This document shows positions 61,911-64,000 of a stretch of 64,000 nt of DNA, one piece after another. The notes beneath the pieces were generated by a model. It did not search any database, was not told where the DNA came from, and saw only the letters and a list, made by a program, of their open reading frames with translations. The translations under genes and the position numbers were made by a program. This DNA comes from PSRI01 sp041484195 (GTDB lineage Bacteria > Bacteroidota > Bacteroidia > Chitinophagales > Chitinophagaceae), in contig JBGPHC010000023.1 of assembly GCA_041484195.1 (NCBI GenBank), forward strand, positions 6,839 through 70,838, given 5' to 3'. The first letter of the stretch is position 1, and every line of letters starts with the position of its first letter.

Positions 61911-63293
61911 ATGCTCAACTCATTCAATCGCAGAAGTTTTATCCGTAACAGCGCACTCGCAGGCGCCGGAATGTTTTTATTGCCTGATCGGCTCAAGGCT
62001 TTTTCAGGAGTCAAAAAATCAAGGCTGAGAATGGGGTTGATCGGTGTGGGCCTCAGAGGACAGAGTCATCTGGACCTACTTTTGAGAAGGGATGATGTGG
62101 ATGTTATTGCTTTGGCAGATCCGGATAAAGAAATGATGGCCGATGGACAAAAAGCTGTTAGGGAGGCGAATAAGAAAGCCGCTGTAGAATATACGAATGG
62201 GAACTATGACTACAAAAATCTATTGAAGCGGGATGATATTGACGCGGTGATCATTGCCACTCCCTGGGAATGGCATTCCATTATGGCGATGGATGCCATG
62301 AATGCCGGCAAGATTCCCGGCGTGGAAGTATGCGGTGCCATCAGGCTGCAAGACTGCTGGGATGTTGTGAATGTTTCCGAAAGAACAAAGATCCCCCTGA
62401 TGATAATGGAAAATGTCTGTTACAGGAGAGATGTCATGGCTGTGCTCAGTATGGTGCGCAAAGACATGTTTGGCGAATTGTTGCACCTGCAGGGGGGCTA
62501 TGAACACGACCTGCGCGAGGTGAAATTTAATGGAGGCAGGGATAAGGAGGGAGTGGAATTCGGCGCCAAAGCCTTTAGCGAAGCCAAATGGAGAACAGAA
62601 CATTCCCTGAAAAGGAATGGAGACCTTTACCCCACGCATGGTCTGGGGCCAATTGCCACCATGATCAATATCAATCATGGCAATCGCCTAACCAGGCTTT
62701 CGTCGGCTGCTACCAAGGCAAGAGGTTTACACCGATTCATAGTGAAGAATCCCAAAGGTGGTCCGGATCATCCCAATTCCAAACTACAATTTAAATTGGG
62801 TGATATTGTGACCACCCAAATCCAGACGGCCAATGGAGAAACAATCCTGCTCACACATGATACCAATTCCCCCCGGCCCTATAATCTGGGTTTCAGGGTG
62901 CAGGGAACGAATGGCCTCTGGCAGGATTATCATGCCGGAGAACCAAATGCCGGCTTTATCTATTTTGAAGACAGGAGCAAACTGCATACCTGGGAAAATC
63001 CCGAAACATATATGAAAGAACATGATCATCCACTATGGAAAAGATTTGAAAATGATGCCAAGGGTGCTGGACATGGGGGAATGGACTTTTTTGTGGTCAA
63101 TGCTTTTGTAGAAAGTATTAAACGGGACGCGCCTTTTCCACTCGATGTATATGATTATGCCACCTGGTATGCCATTACTCCTTTGAGTGAGAAATCAATT
63201 GCCGAAGGCGGACAGGTGCAGAATATCCCCGATTTTACCAGAGGGAAATGGAAGACACGCAAACCCATTTTTTCGTATGATGACCAGTATTAG
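61911..63293 (+). CDS. GH109-like Gfo/Idh/MocA protein (alpha-N-acetylgalactosaminidase type)
   Basis: This 460-residue protein has a twin-arginine-like signal (NRRSFIRNSALAGAGMFLLP) and the NAD-binding Rossmann fold (RMGLIGVGLRGQSHLDLLLRRDD, VIALADPDKEMM). VIIATPWEWHSIMAMDAM, IMENVCYRRDVMAVLSMVRKDMFGELLHLQGGYEHDLREVKFNGG and YPTHGLGPIATMININHGNRL are hallmarks of GH109 enzymes, which hydrolyse alpha-N-acetylgalactosamine with NAD+ through a redox mechanism. Specificity can differ within the family. A dead insertion sequence follows after 261 bp. Confidence 0.88.
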   Translation: MLNSFNRRSFIRNSALAGAGMFLLPDRLKAFSGVKKSRLRMGLIGVGLRGQSHLDLLLRRDDVDVIALADPDKEMMADGQKAVREANKKAAVEYTNGNYDYKNLLKRDDIDAVIIATPWEWHSIMAMDAMNAGKIPGVEVCGAIRLQDCWDVVNVSERTKIPLMIMENVCYRRDVMAVLSMVRKDMFGELLHLQGGYEHDLREVKFNGGRDKEGVEFGAKAFSEAKWRTEHSLKRNGDLYPTHGLGPIATMININHGNRLTRLSSAATKARGLHRFIVKNPKGGPDHPNSKLQFKLGDIVTTQIQTANGETILLTHDTNSPRPYNLGFRVQGTNGLWQDYHAGEPNAGFIYFEDRSKLHTWENPETYMKEHDHPLWKRFENDAKGAGHGGMDFFVVNAFVESIKRDAPFPLDVYDYATWYAITPLSEKSIAEGGQVQNIPDFTRGKWKTRKPIFSYDDQY

Positions 63294-63554
63294 GGAGATG
63301 CCGGATATCGGTTGTATTCGCGTGATGGGACAGAAGCGTAAGGCCCGGAACTCCCAGATAGTCTCAATAGATATCGGAACCTTGCCGGGGTGAGGATCCC
63401 CGATAGATATCGGGGAGTATGGCCCGACCCCTATACGATAGCTTCCCAAATGGTATGCGGTAGTACCAATGGCCAAATGGCTATTGTATTGGGGGCACGC
63501 CCAAAAGGATTTCCATAAGCAATGGCGTTAGACACCAAGAGAATTTATTTACAG
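63294..63554. other. Intergenic stretch with a perfect hairpin
   Basis: CCCCGAT-AGAT-ATCGGGG (63398-63415) is a perfect 7-bp hairpin without a T tract, so it is not a normal terminator. GATAGATATC is partly repeated at 63367-63376. No gene is seen. Confidence 0.5.
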
Positions 63555-64000
63555 GATTACCCATTTAGGCCTCAAAGCAAAAACCAGGGGTTGACAATTG
63601 CTGAATTATTTTAATTTGGGGCTAAATAGTTGGGTATGTTCCAGGGAATATCAGTGCAGCAGTTTAACAGGTGCTTCAAAAATGAGGACGATTGCAAATA
63701 ATATCTCTTCGATCTGAAGTGGAAAAGAGGCTACCGGTGCAGAAGGTGTGGTTGTACCAAATATTATAAGGGCCGCACCCGGTTCCACCTGCGATGCAGC
63801 AGTTGCAGTTATGATGAGTCGGTCACGGCCCATACGATCTTCCATAAGCTGAAGATCCCGCTGCTGAAGGCCTTTGGCTTGGCCTTCCGGCTGTCGGTGC
63901 GCAAAAAGGGAATGTCCACCCCGGAGCTGGCCCGGGAGTTTTCCATCAATCAAAAATCATCCTGGCTCTTCAAGCGCAAGACCCAGGAGGCGATGAAAAG
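63555..64000 (+). mobile_element. IS1595/ISXO2-like insertion sequence, copy B (cut by the window edge)
   Basis: The left terminal repeat GATTACCCATTTAGGCC is at 63555-63571. The body continues to the end of the window and is about 90 percent identical to copy A without the IS110 insert, so it shows the uninterrupted order ...KIPLLKAFGLAFRLSVRKKGMST.... It is not certain that the rest of the element is complete. Confidence 0.85.
63636..64000 (+). pseudogene. ISXO2-like transposase, copy B, with an in-frame stop
   Basis: The start MFQGISVQQFNRCFKNEDDCK is followed by TAA at 63699-63701, where copy A has CAA (Gln). After the stop the frame goes on with YLFDLKW, the zinc ribbon and AREFSINQKSSWLFKRKTQEAMK to the window end. 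The stop should inactivate the protein unless there is a later start or read-through. Confidence 0.8.

Noticed and set aside
63398..63415. Hairpin after the GH109-like gene as a terminator
   Set aside because: There is no T tract on either side.

Overview
The window looks like a chromosomal segment from a member of the Bacteroidota, most likely Chitinophagaceae or a near relative. The evidence is a T9SS C-terminal sorting domain, DUF4199, DUF6089, DUF1599, BT_3928 and DUF4349 families, GH97/GH16/GH109 enzymes, and several TAnnTTTG promoter boxes of the Bacteroidota type. There is no plasmid or phage backbone and no CRISPR array.

Layout. 1-5.4 kb (minus): a PSCyt1/DUF1549/DUF1553 protein with a carbohydrate-binding-like middle, a GH97 glycosidase and SlyD. 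5.6-12.8 kb (minus): one gene train with a dihydroorotase-like protein, DUF4199, two glycosyltransferases and the complete four-enzyme GDP-D-glycero-alpha-D-manno-heptose route (hddA, gmhA, hddC, gmhB), which points to a heptose-containing surface glycan. A tRNA-Pro(GGG) with its own promoter and terminator follows. 13.3-19 kb: a very repetitive T9SS-exported protein and a DUF6089-type protein. 19.05-20.15 kb: a dead IS1595/ISXO2-like element interrupted by 218 bp of an IS110-family left end. 20.2-48.4 kb: mostly housekeeping genes (UbiD, Ndk, NrnA, FKBP lipoprotein, FolP, DUF1599, BT_3928, DppB-type permease, GH16, CBS, RecF, DciA-like, PdhA, TPR, RibH, LutA-like, EVE, DUF4349, sirtuin, cupin, saccharopine reductase, GyrA, TPR, HD, MFS, Pr6Pr). 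48.4-54.4 kb: an AT-rich accessory island with small membrane and coiled-coil proteins of unknown function, a 28-codon membrane microprotein, a duplicated fragment of a YodC-like gene, and two intermixed repeat families. 54.4-63.3 kb: a surface-protein-like gene, a tail-specific protease, two secreted Gfo/Idh/MocA proteins (one GH109-like), an MsbA-like ABC exporter and a 2'-5' RNA ligase-like protein. 63.55 kb to the end: a second ISXO2-like copy, truncated by the window edge and already carrying a stop codon.

The most unusual signals are: the IS110 left-end fragment, whose noncoding part is bracketed by a perfect 11-bp inverted repeat that covers the transposase start codon (a possible relic of a bridge-RNA region); the composite R2-R1 repeats around the 49-54 kb island; a dihydroorotase homologue lacking several metal and substrate residues; and the membrane microprotein with its own promoter-like box and terminator. 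I cannot show a wholly new system. The 50.1-52.2 kb cassette of three membrane-anchored proteins is the best place to look for one.
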